A DNA stretch of 64,000 bases from Tribonema minus (lineage: Eukaryota; Sar; Xanthophyceae; Tribonematales; Tribonemataceae), in assembly GCA_017506865.1 (NCBI GenBank), contig JAFCMP010000521.1, positions 186,001-250,000 of the forward strand, given 5' to 3'. Under the pieces are notes generated by a model. That model worked only from the letters and a program-made list of their open reading frames with translations. It searched no databases and was not told the DNA's origin. Position 1 is the first letter of the stretch. Every line of letters starts with the position of its first letter. Both the position numbers and the translations under genes were made by a program. Below, in pieces: positions 13,101-24,068 of this stretch.

Positions 13101-13503
13101 AGCCTATCCCCCTCCAAGCCTCCGGTACGCCAGGGCTTTCGTCAATCATGACCTTGCCGTCGGGCCCGACGAATTCGTCCCTGTAGCCGTACAGGTGTCG
13201 GCGCGCCATGAAAGGTAGGACAGGTATGGAGAGAGTGTAGCTCAGAGCGTACACTAGAGTGACAACATTGCGGGGGCTGAAGACCACAGCTGCCCATTCC
13301 TTGGCGCTGGAGCTCCAGGCTTGCCTCAAGCCTGATTCCAGGTGGTGATTCTGTGGCAGTGTGGCTGGGCCATCGTCCTCGCTGCCGCTTGAGAACTCAT
13401 CCAACAGCGCCGCTTCCTGCTCGTGCTTGAAGCCATTGACCTGCTGCTGCTGCTGCTGCTGCTCCTGCTGCTCCTTGCGACGCCGTCTGACGCCTTCTGC
13501 CAT
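7114..13503 (-). CDS. Major facilitator superfamily transporter, 12-TM type
   Basis: Exon 1, 13503-12818, starts at ATG (MAEGVRRRRKEQQ, then a poly-Q tract) and encodes TM1-TM4. It contains the MFS motif-A loop GFLSDRVGRK. It joins in phase to 12005-11853 (AAWGMAYVVATPLLAAL, TM5-6) and to 11175-11025 (charged central loop ending RKRKRRHIK). The 3' half has three clear exons, 8718-8536, 8009-7863 (MCVAMALLGALVPLCPNLV) and 7311-7114 (GNVGAFFGWQHFMKG to LLYALIYVFA, then stop). Exons for about TM7-8 are less certain; candidates are 9600-9535 (FRSMLQERLVLCIFALQ) and a stretch near 9230-9036. MFS carriers move small solutes across membranes by rocker-switch transport. Substrate unknown: motif A and the loop size fit the drug:H+ antiporter/TetA-like group in general. 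Confidence 0.82.
7400..7441 (-). repeat. Copy of the last transporter exon's start, inside the adjoining intron
   Basis: GCCGTGGCTCGCCAGGCTGC and the following TCATGATCGCG at about 7408-7441 repeat 7275-7306, which is inside the last coding exon. The copy lies about 130 bp upstream in the sense of the gene. Confidence 0.75.
7560..7880 (-). repeat. Three tandem copies of a transporter exon end with its 5' splice site
   Basis: On the minus strand the true exon end (VIKEST, donor GTGAGT at 7862) is followed by GAGCTGAGCGTTGC. Two diverged copies of the same exon-end, donor and downstream block follow at about 7800-7740 and 7690-7625, each keeping a GTGAG donor-like sequence and GAGTTGAGCG or GGCTGAGCG. 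Confidence 0.7.
9408..9535 (-). repeat. Tandem repeat of about 68 bp beside a candidate transporter exon
   Basis: TCTGATGCTGGTGA, GGGTC, GGAGCTCAGCAAGCGCA and CTGCAC recur at about 9400-9450 and 9475-9525. The second copy abuts the GTGCGT donor of the candidate exon 9600-9535. Confidence 0.7.
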
Positions 13504-13884
13504 GACGTGCACCTCGGTCAAGCTACCATGGCCGCGTTCGCTGCTGCCTGTAAGCTATCGCTCCACTCCTGATCAGCACGGAACTAGCGCACGATCGTCG
13601 CTGCAGCGCGCCTGGAGCAGCAGAAGGCAGTCAGCCACGTGCAATACTGAGGAGCTCCAAATAGAGGGGTCCTGGAAAGTGTGTCTGCGCCAACTTGAAG
13701 TAGCAGTCGGCGGGCGCTCTCGCACTGTGAAGGTTTTGCCCGTCGGCAACGTGTATGCGCCGTGGTTACCGGGCTGCCGCAAACGTCGAGATGGCGGCGA
13801 CGCGCACTGCCCGCCCATGGAGCTGGCGGGGACGTTCAGACGGCGACGCGCACATGTATCGCTGCTCATGCAGCTGCACACACC
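13504..13884. other. 5' flank of the transporter gene
   Basis: GC-rich sequence upstream of the transporter ATG. No TATA-like box, repeat or coding frame stands out. Confidence 0.4.
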
Positions 13885-14062
13885 CATGGCGGGCGTCTCG
13901 ACTTTTCCAGGTCAGCCTATAGGCTGACCTGGCTGGGATTTTTTCATGAATTCACGCGCGCGCGGGTGAAAATGCATGCGCGAGCGCAACCTCAAATTTT
14001 TTATTATCAATGTTAGCGTAGACTGACCAGGTTGACAAGGCTGACAGGTGCACAAGCACCGC

Positions 14063-15712
14063 AGGCATGCAAGAGCCCCTCAGATTGAACCAGAGAGGCC
14101 TCGACTTCCTCACGGCACTCCTTGGTGGCGACTTCCGTGCTCTCGAGTGCGGCTGGTGACATCAGCTGTACACGACAACCTCCAGACGCGCCACAGAGCA
14201 GTGCCAGTCGGGTACAGCATGAGCGGGCCTAGAGATGGCGTCATTTGTGCCTCAGATGCTCTTCCTGCAACGCTGTGGACGGGCCATCATGGCAACAAAG
14301 GCCGGGAGCAACGGCGCAGCAGCTGCTGTGATCGTATTGGCCATCGCCACCGAACCTGACGACAATGAGGCGGATGTCCACAACCGCGCTTTCAACCAGA
14401 GGTGAGTTTTGACTGCAAAACGACGAGCCATGGTCGCGTTGCTTAGATCTCTCTCTACATGTAAGCAGAACGAAACATATGCCATTTGGCGATTTCGTCT
14501 GAAGTGATCGTCAATGCGCATCGAGACAGAGTGACTGTCAAGTTGCCGCATGATACATGCGGATTGTGGTAGTAAGCTTTACATCAATTAATCTGGGCTT
14601 GTTTGCGCCCTCAGCTAGAACTGATCAAAAGCACCTCTTCACCAACGATTTGTCCTGTTCCATCTGTCAACTGTGAGTGCCAACAGGACGGCCTTCCGTT
14701 CCGCACCTATCTCCGCAAGGTGCAGAACGAGCTGTGTCATGTCTACTTTGGGCTGGTCGTTTGCCGTATTATGCTGGCAAAATGCGTGTGTTTTCCATCA
14801 CTGAAGCTTATGTCAGAGACAGCCGACACTTGAAGCAAGGCTTGGTGATGTCAATCAATAGTGTTGATGGCGACTTCTGCTGCGCAATGTTTTTTGTGCT
14901 GTCGGAACTCACACATAAGCATGCATGGCAGCGCGATGAGTGTAGTCTCTGACATTCCGCTTTTCCGTCTGCTGGCTCGCAGATGATTGACCGCCACCTC
15001 CTCACCCTCCTGGAAGGCACAAATAGCGGGCTCAACTGGGGGCAGATGCCCTGCGTGACATTGCCAACCTCGGGAAGGCGCTGTACACGACATTTGGCTC
15101 CTATCGAGACTCCAAAGCTGCTCGTCCCCTCAACCCGGCGTCAACCATTACAAGGACCCATGCATGCGCTGCTGCCGGGCGCCCGCTGCTCTGCCACGCA
15201 GCAGCGCGACCTGCAGCCGCTCAACAGCCACCTCCTTCGTCAGCGCTTCCTTTGGGCGCAGCGCGGGCTACATCTTCGCACTTTGAAATTTCTCCGGCTC
15301 ACAGGCCAAGGAGGAGCAGATGGAGACTGCTCCGCAGGAGCTGGCGCCTCCCTCAAGCACAATGCGTTCTTCCTCTCCACAGCCTCTCGCGAGCTCTGAG
15401 GCAGATGAGCAGCACAAGGAGACTGCAGAGGAACTGGGCATGGAGAGTGCGGAGGAGGAGCTGATGGAGACGGCACCGGAGGGGTCTGAGGGGACCGATC
15501 TTGGTCGTCTTCTGGATGCTGCAGAAAGGAAGCGCGCGCGCCGGGAGGTGGAGCAGGTGTTTGGGCCAGCTGCTGCGCGCGCAGCAACTCCTGAGGGTCC
15601 CGGAGAAGATTCGACGCAGGCGGAGGTCGGCGGCGCCGACGGCGGGGGGGCGCCCAAGAAGTCGCGGCGCGAACGCAAAGCCAAACAGCCCTTCACGCCC
15701 ACGCCCAAGTAG
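14063..15712 (+). other. Unidentified coding traces, possibly a decayed gene
   Basis: Several stretches read like exons but do not form one continuous frame: GLDFLTALLGGDFRALE near 14095, a stretch ending DDNEADVHNRAFNQR before a GTGAGT donor at 14401, DALRDIANLGKALYTTFG near 15040, and an acidic C-terminal stretch at 15320-15712 (METAPQELAPPSSTM to KQPFTPTPK, stop). The last has an RKRARREVEQVF basic patch. I recognise no family. The stretch at about 14590-14640 overlaps a dispersed repeat, so the apparent exon there is probably chance. Confidence 0.3.
14479..14632 (+). repeat. Diverged copy of a dispersed ~150-bp repeat
   Basis: Begins ATGCCATTTGGCGAT and ends CTGGGCTTGTTTGCGCCCT...AAAAGCAC, matching in order the copies at 18519, 29519, 39092 and 44843. 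Closest in its interior (GAAGTGATCGTCAATGC) to the 39-kb copy. Confidence 0.6.
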
Positions 15713-15779
15713 TACTGCGTAGGGCTTCAGTTTTCGATGCGGCAGGGGGTTGTTCGTCCAGTTCTCTATACCTCTCCTC

Positions 15780-16230
15780 TAGGGGGGGGGAGGGGGTTGG
15801 GGGAGGCAGCGGCGAGGGGGGGGGGGGGGGTCTGGGGGGGCGCCAGCCCACCCAGTCATCCAGCAGGGGGGTCTGGGGGGGCAGCAGCCCCCCCAGTTCT
15901 CCGACAGGGGGGGTCTGGGGGGGTCAGCCCGGCAGGGGGGAGGGGGGTTGGGGGATTTGGCAGTCCCCCCAGTCAGCGGGGGGGTCTGGGGGGGCGGCAG
16001 CCCACCCATTGATCTAGCAGGGGGGTCTGGGGGGGCGGCAGCCCACCCACTGATCTAGCAGGGGGGTCTGGGGGGGCAGCAGCCCCCCCAGTTCTCCGGC
16101 AGGGGGTGGGGGGGGGGGGGGGGGGTCTGTGGGGTTCGGCAGCTTAGGGGGGGGAGGGGGGGAGGGGGTCGGGGGGGTTGGAAGCCTCCCCCCAGTTCTC
16201 CAGCGTGGGGGGGTCTAGGGAGTGCGGCAC
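15780..16230 (+). repeat. G-rich minisatellite
   Basis: About eight imperfect units of 40-60 bp built on CAGCAGGGGGGTCTGGGGGG followed by CAGCCCACCCA or CAGCCCCCCCAGTTCTC. G-runs of 6-17 alternate with short C-runs, so the plus strand could form G-quadruplexes or G/C hairpins. No gene seen in it. Confidence 0.85.
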
Positions 16231-16784
16231 TCCCCAGGTCCTCCTTTTTGTGCTACATGTTTCTGTGCATGTCATTCTGTCTCATGTGCGTGGTGATATG
16301 CTGACATGGTTTCCCGACACAGTCACCCCGCGCAGAGAGCAGAGGCGGTTGCTGGGGCACCTGAGCATTTTTGTGTCACATATCTATGTCTCCCAGCAGC
16401 CCACCCATTTTCAGGCAATCGTGAGATGACAACACGTCGTCTCACAGTTCCTAGAGTACAATTGGGTTTGGGAGGGAGAGCAAGTGTATGCTGTCTTGCG
16501 CTTCTGTGTGCGTGTTGGCCTGGGGGGGGCGTGTGATCATCTACCGGCACTCACCGTGGTGTCCCGCAGTAGGCGCCCCCCCCCCCCCCCGGCCCACCCT
16601 GGCCTGTCACTCTACTGGTGACGCAACAACTCGATAGGCCTTGCTTTTGTCCCCGTCTGAGAAGCGCTGGTGTTTCTGTGTGTTTCGCACCAGAGCAAGC
16701 AGCACAACATGGCAAAATGCAAGCCTGTGTACGTGGAACTGTGTTCTTCTTTGTTTTCTGCGCTTTTGTTTTTGGATGCCCTTT

Positions 16785-17735
16785 CAGCGTGCTCAGCGTG
16801 GTCAGCGTACTCAGCATGGTCAGCGTGCTCAGCGTGCTCAGCGTGGTCAGCGCGGTCATCGTACTCAGCGTGCTCAGCGTGCTCAGCGCACTCAGCGTGC
16901 TCAGCGTGCTCAGCGTACTCAGCGTGGTCAGCGTACTCAGCATGGTCAGCGTGGTCAGCATACTCAGTGTGCTCAGCGTGGTCAGCGTACTCAGCGTACT
17001 CGGCGTGGCACTGCTCAGCGTGCTCAGCGTGCTCAGCGTGCTCAGCGTACTCAGCGTGCTCAGCGTACTCAGCGTGCTCAGCGTACTCAGCGTGGTCAGC
17101 GTACTCAGCATGGTCAGCATGGTCAGCGTACTCAGCGTACTCAGCGTGGTCAGCGTGGTCAGCGTACTCAGCGTACTCAGCGTGGTCAGCGTACTCAGCG
17201 TGGTCAGCGCACTCAGCGTACTCAGCGTGGTCAGCGTACTCAGCATGGTCAGCGTGGTCAGCATACTCAGCGTACTCAGCGTGGTCAGCGTGGTCAGCGT
17301 ACTCAGCGTACTCAGCGTGGTCAGCGTACTCAGCGTGGTCAGCGCACTCAGCGTGCTCAGCGTACTCAGCGTGGTCAGCGTACTCAGCGTGCTCAGCGTG
17401 CTCAGCGTGGTCAGCGTACTCAGCATGGTCAGCGTACTCAGCGTGCTCAGCGTGCTCAGCGTACTCAGCGTACTCAGCGTACTCAGCATGGTCAGCGTAC
17501 TCAGCTTGCTCAGCGTGCTCAGCGTACTCAGCGTGCTCAGCGTGGTCAGCGTACTCAGCTTGCTCAGCGTGCTCAGCCTACTTAGCGTACTCAGCGTGCT
17601 CAGCGTGCTCAGCGTACTCGGCGTACTCAGTGCGGTCAGCATACTCAGCGTACTCTGCGTACTCAGCATGGTCAGCGTACTCAGCGTGCTCAGAGTGCTC
17701 AGCGTACTCAGCGCGGTCAGCATGGTCAGCATGTG
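16785..17735 (+). repeat. 9-bp satellite (CAGCGTRCT / CAGCGTGGT), about 950 bp
   Basis: More than 100 head-to-tail nonamers, mixing CAGCGTGCT, CAGCGTACT, CAGCGTGGT and CAGCATGGT. Because the period is three codons, every plus frame (VLS-, QRA/QRT- and SACSAYSAW-type peptides) and at least one minus frame (STLSTL) stay open. The long open frames here are a consequence of the period, not evidence of a gene. Confidence 0.93.
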
Positions 17736-17888
17736 GTCATCACTGCATGTGGTCATCACTGCATCTTCCTAACCAGCCTAACTTCAATTCACAGGCATGA
17801 ACAATCATGAAAAGTGGTCAACCTGGTCAAACCTGTCAACCTTTAAGCTGAGCAAGGTTGACCTGGAAAAGTCGAGACGCCCGCCATG

Positions 17889-18366
17889 CCCCGCTGCACA
17901 CCAGCTGCTGCGGATAGGTCCCTGGTGGCGGTGCGCATGGCATGCAGCTTGCGGTGGCGCTCACTGGCAGATGCGCTGCCGCCCCTTGTGGCTCCGCGAC
18001 GGCGCACGCACGATCGTTGCCAAATTGAATGCAGCCGCCGCCGGCGATGCGCACATGCGCGGCCGTCCAAGTCAAACACGGCGACTCCGCGCCTATGCTC
18101 GGCACGCGGGGGCACGTGGCCGCCGCGCGCACATGCATCGTCCCCCGTGAAAATGACAGTGCACCATGGTACATACAGGCAAATTCATAGTAGTATACGG
18201 CCTCAGGCTGCTTCAAGTTGAACGCACCCCGTGGACAAAGCTCATTAGGATCGGGGCCGCTACGGCGTGGTTGCAAGTTGCCCTGCCAGTGTTTCAAGGT
18301 TGCACGACGGCTACTAGTATCACACACGCTTGCGTCATATGATCATTGCGTGTGCTACAGTACTTT
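17889..18366. other. Non-coding stretch right of the inverted-repeat block
   Basis: GC-rich to 18170, then AT-richer. Only short unrelated frames are seen; no gene recognised. Confidence 0.4.
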
Positions 18367-18655
18367 TTATTAATTCTCGCTCAGGGCGCGAAGAAGCCCA
18401 GATGATTGGCATCTAGCTGTAAGGAATCTACATGTCGTATGACAGTCTGAAAGTGTGCTACAGTACTACTACTACTAGTAGTAGCACTACTGAGGAGGAC
18501 GTAGGGGAGGATCCCGAGATGCCATTTGGCGGCGGCGGCGTTTGAGTGCTTGTCGTTACGACACTTTCAGACTGTCATACGACATGTAGATTCCGTACAG
18601 CTAGATGCCAATCATATGGGCTTCTTCGCGCCCTGAGCGAGAATTAATATAAAGT
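18367..18655. mobile_element. Foldback/MITE-like element with ~90-bp inverted arms
   Basis: The left arm 18367-18455 is nearly the reverse complement of the right arm 18566-18655; both carry the CTCGCTCAGGGCGCGAAGAAG/CTTCTTCGCGCCCTGAGCGAG block, GATGCCAATCAT and GACTGTCATACGACATG. The 110-bp centre includes a TACTACTACTACTAGTAGTAG palindromic tract. The right part (from ATGCCATTTGGCGG at about 18519) is found again, without a left arm, at 29519. No coding capacity. Confidence 0.8.
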
Positions 18656-19102
18656 GCTACCTACTACTACAGTAGCAGTACTACGCTCTCAGACTATCTG
18701 GCTGGCACGCGGCGGCGATGGCCCACGCGACGCTAGCCGCAGTGCTTGACACTCAGTCTGTCAGCCATGATTTGCATTCAAGTTCAAATTGGACTCCGGA
18801 TGATGCCCAACAAAGCAGTGACTATCCATCTGCCATCATGAGGTACTGGCAATGCAGGTGCTTGCCATCATGGGACCATATGAAATGGGGCAGCCTCAGC
18901 GGAGGGTCCTGCTGTGAGCGTCATATATATCATGGACGCAGCCTGCACAACTTGAAGACGCCGCTGGCGGACGCATGATGGCGGAACACGGCATCGGATT
19001 CATCGTTCCGGACTCCTTGGTCAGTGAATTTTCTGATTTCGGATTTGACACGTGCAGCGGACTTTAATAATAATCAATTTTTCTTAGGTGCTTGTAGATG
19101 AG

Positions 19103-20495
19103 TAAGTGGTGTTCACAAGCTTCAAGTTCGAAGTTGAACTGTTTAACCTCAAAATTCAAAGCACTTAAGTTTAGAAACAACCCAAGGAATATATTACCTG
19201 TTAAAACGGTTTAATGATTAACCATCAATGTCATACATGTTGAGGTTTGCCATGGCAATATGATACAACAGTTGCACTAATAGTGCACTGCATGGTGATC
19301 ACGATGTGCCACGGTACGGTGGCATTCACTGTGTGTGTGACTGTGACTGTTTCATATACTTGTAGTACTTGTAGTAGGCAAGTAACCCCCAATCCTGTAG
19401 CGGTGGTGTCACAGTGGCAGGCCGACTGGCTGGCAGCGGATCTGGTCCATTGACTAATTGCAATTGCAGCTGCCAAATAAGGAACCTTGCGACTTTGAAA
19501 CAGCATACCAATGGACCTCAAACCTGCCCTTTTCTGCCAGTGCCACCAGTGGTGGGTGATTCTGAGTCTACATGCATAGCCACTGCTGGTGGGCCAGGCG
19601 TGGAATTCAAACTGAAGCTCGCCGCACTCAAGACCTCAGCTACTGTGCAGCACGAAAGCGCAGCACGACTGTTAACCTGGCCACCCAGGAGCCTGCGTAT
19701 TGCACTACAACATATTAAAAAAACTGTTTACACACACACACAGGCCTACACCTTCGAGAAGGGAAGGTCCGCACAGGTTGTCCACCTCAAGAAGCACAGT
19801 GGTGTCACTTGAAGGCACAGACGCGAAGTTCATGTACAGTTTTTGGTGTTATGCTTCTTGTGTGTGACCCATGCTATAAGGTTTGCCACAGGAGCTAGTG
19901 TTTGCCACAGTAACAGATGAACGTGCTGTCTCCCTCACCGTTGCAGCGAAAATACCGTGCAGCAGGCACAACACGAGAGAGGCAGTACACACGCTACCAA
20001 CAGCTACCAACGGGTAGCGATAAGCTGAAAGAGAGCGCCCCGGGTGCGTAGTTGCGCGCACTGTGACAGTGCTGTACTGCTGTGCTCTGGTGCTCTAGTG
20101 CTCTGGTGCACCATGCTGAGTCAATCCTGAGTCATTGAATTCGCGGATGAACAAAAAATATAATGTGTTCTCTAGGCTTCCGAAAAAGCAAAAATCCGCG
20201 AAGGTGAAGTATGTGGCATGCATGCTCGGCCTTTTTCCGCTCAGTAGACAGGACAGACACAGGCACGCAGGACACTCCCTGGTAGAGGGTGTACACTAGG
20301 TTTGGGGTGACGGCAGGCATAACTGCAACAGCAGCTGTCATCCTGAATCATGCACTGCGGATAAGCTCAGCGCCGCCATTTTTCCTCGCTGCTGCTGGCC
20401 TGGCCCTAGCGATTGATCGCATTCTAGCAGCATGCCCGGGAAGTGTACCGAACCAAGCTGCAACAAGTACGCCGTCTACGGCCTCATTGGCAATC
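19103..20495 (+). repeat. Segmental duplication, copy A (EsV-1-7 upstream region)
   Basis: Nearly identical to 24069-25403 with an offset of 4908 bp over most of its length; differences are scattered substitutions plus a few small indels near 19150-19240 and 19350. It carries a promoter region including CACACACACACAGGCC, then the first codons of an EsV-1-7 gene. Similarity stops abruptly at 20495. Confidence 0.92.
20432..20495 (+). pseudogene. Truncated duplicate of the EsV-1-7 gene's first exon
   Basis: Starts MPGKCTEPSCNKYAVYGLIG, against MPGKCTEPGCTKYAVYGLIG in the intact gene at 25340. The copy ends after residue N21, at the duplication breakpoint, before the third Cys and the His of motif 1. 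It lacks the splice donor and all later exons. The upstream region is duplicated with it, so it might still be transcribed, but it cannot encode a complete motif unless the following unrelated sequence supplies one. Confidence 0.85.
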
Positions 20496-20496
20496 A

Positions 20497-21293
20497 CTAC
20501 GTGCATACATGTATACTACCACCACCGCGTGCGTCAACGTCACCGGCCGTGTCAATCCACATCGTACCTATTGAGAGCCCTGCCATCGTCTGATTCGCGC
20601 CGACGTCAATCTGAGTGCCAATGCTGTCATCGTCATCGGTACTGGCTGCCTGATCAGTAGTGTCATCAGCAAGCAGGGCACCGCGCCACTCGAGTCGCTG
20701 CTGCTGTGCATGGGCATACGGGTTCCATGCAGGATCGATGCGCTGTATAGTCGACCTACCTTTCAAAGTTGGCCAGGCAGCTGTGTTTCGGGGCAGTGTT
20801 CCAAACACTATCACATCCAGCGGTGCAAACCGCTTACGCCTGTCTCATACTTTTTTTTCCACTATGTATGTAGCCATTCTTGATGTCCTCGGTGGCAGAG
20901 TATAGAACTTCATAGCTGAAGGTCTTTCACTCGGTGCGCCATAGTCAAAATGTAGCACCAACACGTCTTCCATCTTTAACACCAGATTCATAAGAGTCAC
21001 CTGTGTCACCCCATGATAACTTCAGGCAGTTGTGGTGGTAATGCCAGATCGGCTGACTGGGAAGCCGGTAGGCGAGGTAGGGGCAAGATCGCCGGTGATG
21101 GTGCTTTCCTCTGCCGAAACTGACGCCACGGCAAGGCTGCCTCGTGCAGTCGCAGCAGACCTTGACCTTCTGAGTGATGCCGCGAACGTGTTCGGGTAAT
21201 GGTCACCAGATGAATGCAGCTGAAGAACTCGTCTAGCGCCTCGCCCTGAGCTTTGAGCTGGTAACTGAAGGCTCTGAGCTTAGCCATCTGCAC
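20497..21293 (-). other. Unidentified minus-strand open stretches
   Basis: Two modest minus-strand frames: 20814-20497 (contains DPAWNPYAHAQQQRLEWRG and an Asp-rich stretch) and 21293-21006 (MAKLRAFSYQLKAQGEALDE). The second is mildly reminiscent of the start of a Ty1/copia-like gag, but the match is too weak to call. Possibly part of an old retroelement fossil; not resolved. Confidence 0.2.
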
Positions 21294-21299
21294 TTGGGC

Positions 21300-24068
21300 G
21301 ACGTATTAGGTACAGGCTGAAAGGGCTGTGCTCACAGTAGAATGGTTACGCAGACACAACTTCATGGTTTCCAACACTGGCCCTGCGCGCCGCTGAGGGT
21401 GGCGCGTGTCATCCTCCGCATGTCGGGAGATGCCGCGGTGTTTCAGCTGCGGGGCAAATGATATCATGTGATCAGACACATGAGAATGAACTTCTTGAAG
21501 TTGGCGCCGACTTGCAGTTTGAGTGAGACGCTGTGCAGCGTGTGCATCGATGATTGCAAGGGGGCCGAGCAATTGCTGACGCTCCTTATTGCATCGCCTT
21601 GCGGCGGGTATGCCACTTCAAGAACGTTAAACACGCCTCAGCTGCGGCAGGGGCTAGCGTTCTTGCTGGCGCCTTTTACAGGCAGCAGATGTTCATGCTT
21701 CAGGTTTTTGCCGCAAATGAAGTTTCACCAGCCTTGCAGATGACGGCGTGCGCAGCAGCTTATAACTGGATGTTGCCGGGCGGCGCGGTATCGCTTACGG
21801 AGCTGACGCCAAGCTGCGGCTTTGATGCCAGGGAGAACATCAAGCGCTAGCAATTTGGGAAAGGAGAACGATGGCACAAGAGCATGCACATGCGCTGCGG
21901 GAATTGCTGCACAGTGAGGTGCTCCTGCTGGAGGCGCAGCCAGCGCGAAGGAGGTGCTGCTGTCGGAGGCTGCTGGACGGGAAGAGTGCGCCTGCACTGC
22001 ACTGTCGGACGTTTCAGGCGAGCTGTTGCATTCTGAATTCCCAGAGGCCAGCAATCGCGCATTGAATCAAAGTGGGCGTGCTCTTCTGACACCTGCCAGA
22101 AGGCCTGCTCTCTGTTCCAGCCACTGAACGGCTCGCGCAGATCTGCTGCCGCCGCTGCTCGTGGCATACCTGCGTGTTGCTACTAGTAGTAATTAGTGGT
22201 GACACATAGCTGTCGGCGGCGTGGTGAAACGGCTCAGTGGCGGCGCAACATACACTGCGCCCACATATGCTTGCGGTAATGCACACATGTATCACCATGC
22301 AGCTGGCGGCGCGCGCGCGCGCGCTGCCCCCCCGGGTCCAATTGAAGCAGCGGCGGCGCGCATGTGCATGGCTGTTCATGGAGGTGCTGGTGGCGCGCAC
22401 ATGCACTATTACCTTGTGCAGCTGCGGATGTACACATGCGCTTTTCTGCTGATGCAGTCTTGCCGCCGCTCGTGGACGCAGGGGGGGTGGGTGGGGGGGT
22501 CACGTTCAAGAAGTTCTGTGAACACGTTCAACAAGTTGCTGCCTTTGGACTGGTACTCAGGCTGGCATGCACATGCAACGCCGCACGCGACATCTGCTGG
22601 CGGTGTACAGGTGCGGTGATGCATATACATATGGTGTGCATCAGACTGAGTGCTTTGCCCATTGGCAATGCGTCACGGTCATGCGGCTACGGCCCGCATC
22701 GGATTCTGCAGCGCTGCCCATTTCACTCAGGCTGCCCATTCATGCACCTGGCTGCGGTGTTGCACTGCACTTACATCCGCGCGATGCGTCTGCAGCGCGC
22801 CCGCAAGCTTCGGAATCCGCTCTTTGCAGCCTCCTGTGGCCGGTAGCGGGTGCCATGCCGCATCGCACATGCGGCAGGGCATGCTTGCCGGGGCGGCGGC
22901 ACACACTCAGCAGCTGCTTGGCTTGCACTTGAGATGCATAGTCTATGCCTGACTCAGTTTGCAAGGTGAAATTGCTGTTTTGCAGCAAGCGCTACTACAA
23001 GGTGCACATGTGCATAGCTTGTTTACTAGTAGTCTATCGCACTGCTCGCAAGTGTCATGTGGATGTCTGGCCTCAGATCCAACTTGAAGGTGCGGATGCA
23101 CAGTGTGCTGTGTACTGGTGGGGGCCGGGCCGTCATTACTATGGTATGCAAGCATGAGCCTCAGGGCTCAAGGGACTCGGAGTTGCCCTCAGGGTACTAC
23201 TAGTACTAGTAGCCTAAGCTGAGCATCAGGGTCCATTGAGCAGCATTCTGCTTCTGAATCAGAAGCAAATGGATTGATATATTGATCACTCTTGTTTCCG
23301 AAGTCATCAGACCGGGTGTGCAGTGTAAACTTTGAATCTTACATGGCAGTGCACACACTGTCAGTCCGACGGTCACTGTCACACGGTGACTGAACTTCTT
23401 GAAGATTTTGCGCGCAAACATTGAATGCTTCACAACGCACTACATTACTAGTAGTAATGAACACCAAATAATGCGGATGCTACTAGTACAGTAACTACAT
23501 GATGTGTGGCATGATGCATTGACAAGTTAACTGGCGCTGCTTTTGCACATTAATATATAGAATATTCTGCAACTGTGACCAGCCAACGGCTGCTACATGC
23601 ACTATGCTGCACTTGTTTATGATGACTGCATCATGATACTATTACTAGTAATCTATGCAGAGGGAATGAGCCTGCAGCCGACGGCCGGGCGTGCGCACAG
23701 CCGGCACACACTGACTGTGGCTGCCGCACCCGCAGCGGCGCCAGCGAATTTAGCAATAAATCTCCTTTTTTTACCTTTCCTTCCCCCCTTTTTTTCCTTT
23801 TCCCCCCTCAAACCCCCAATGCTAAAATTTTCCACATCCCGCCATACGGCAGGGCTAGCGATTACTAGTAGTATTAGTAAACTAGACCCATAGCGCGCCA
23901 ATCAGGTTAAGCCTGTTAATTGCGCCAGTCTGACAGTCACTGTGTCAGTGAGACTGAGTTGCGCCAGCTGGTCCTGGCCGCGGCCTCAGTGTCTCGTGCC
24001 ATGGCGCAACCGGCAGTCACTGTGACACTTGTACGCGTACACTCACGAGTACCACGTTGCTAGACTAT
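21300..24068. other. Non-coding island with TACTAGTA palindromes
   Basis: No convincing gene. Copies of the palindrome core TACTAGTA, often extended as ACTACTAGTAGT, occur near 22182, 23014, 23202, 23446, 23486, 23643 and 23862. A G-rich run (about 22485-22500) and a T/C-rich run (about 23762-23815) are present. Confidence 0.55.

Larger units (their letters stand above)
13885..17888. mobile_element. 4.0-kb block bounded by 30-bp inverted repeats (possible non-autonomous DNA transposon)
   Basis: Positions 13885-13914 are the exact reverse complement of 17859-17888 (30 bp, CATGGCGGGCG... to ...CCAGGTCA). A second weaker inverted match lies inside: TGACCAGGTTGACAAGG near 14027 against the GGTCAACCTGGTCAAACC area near 17816. 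The left repeat is followed by its own small palindrome (GGTCAGCC/GGCTGACC, 13910-13930). No target-site duplication or transposase was found. Inside are coding traces, a G-rich minisatellite and a 9-bp satellite. It may instead be an ordinary inverted duplication. Confidence 0.4.

Noticed and set aside
16551-17800. Four overlapping open frames of 314-402 codons over the 9-bp satellite
   Set aside because: The openness follows from the 9-bp period; the peptides are pure short repeats with no domain, and the frames run on both strands.
13885-17888. Intact transposase in the inverted-repeat block
   Set aside because: None of the coding traces resembles a known transposase and no DDE-type motif is visible.
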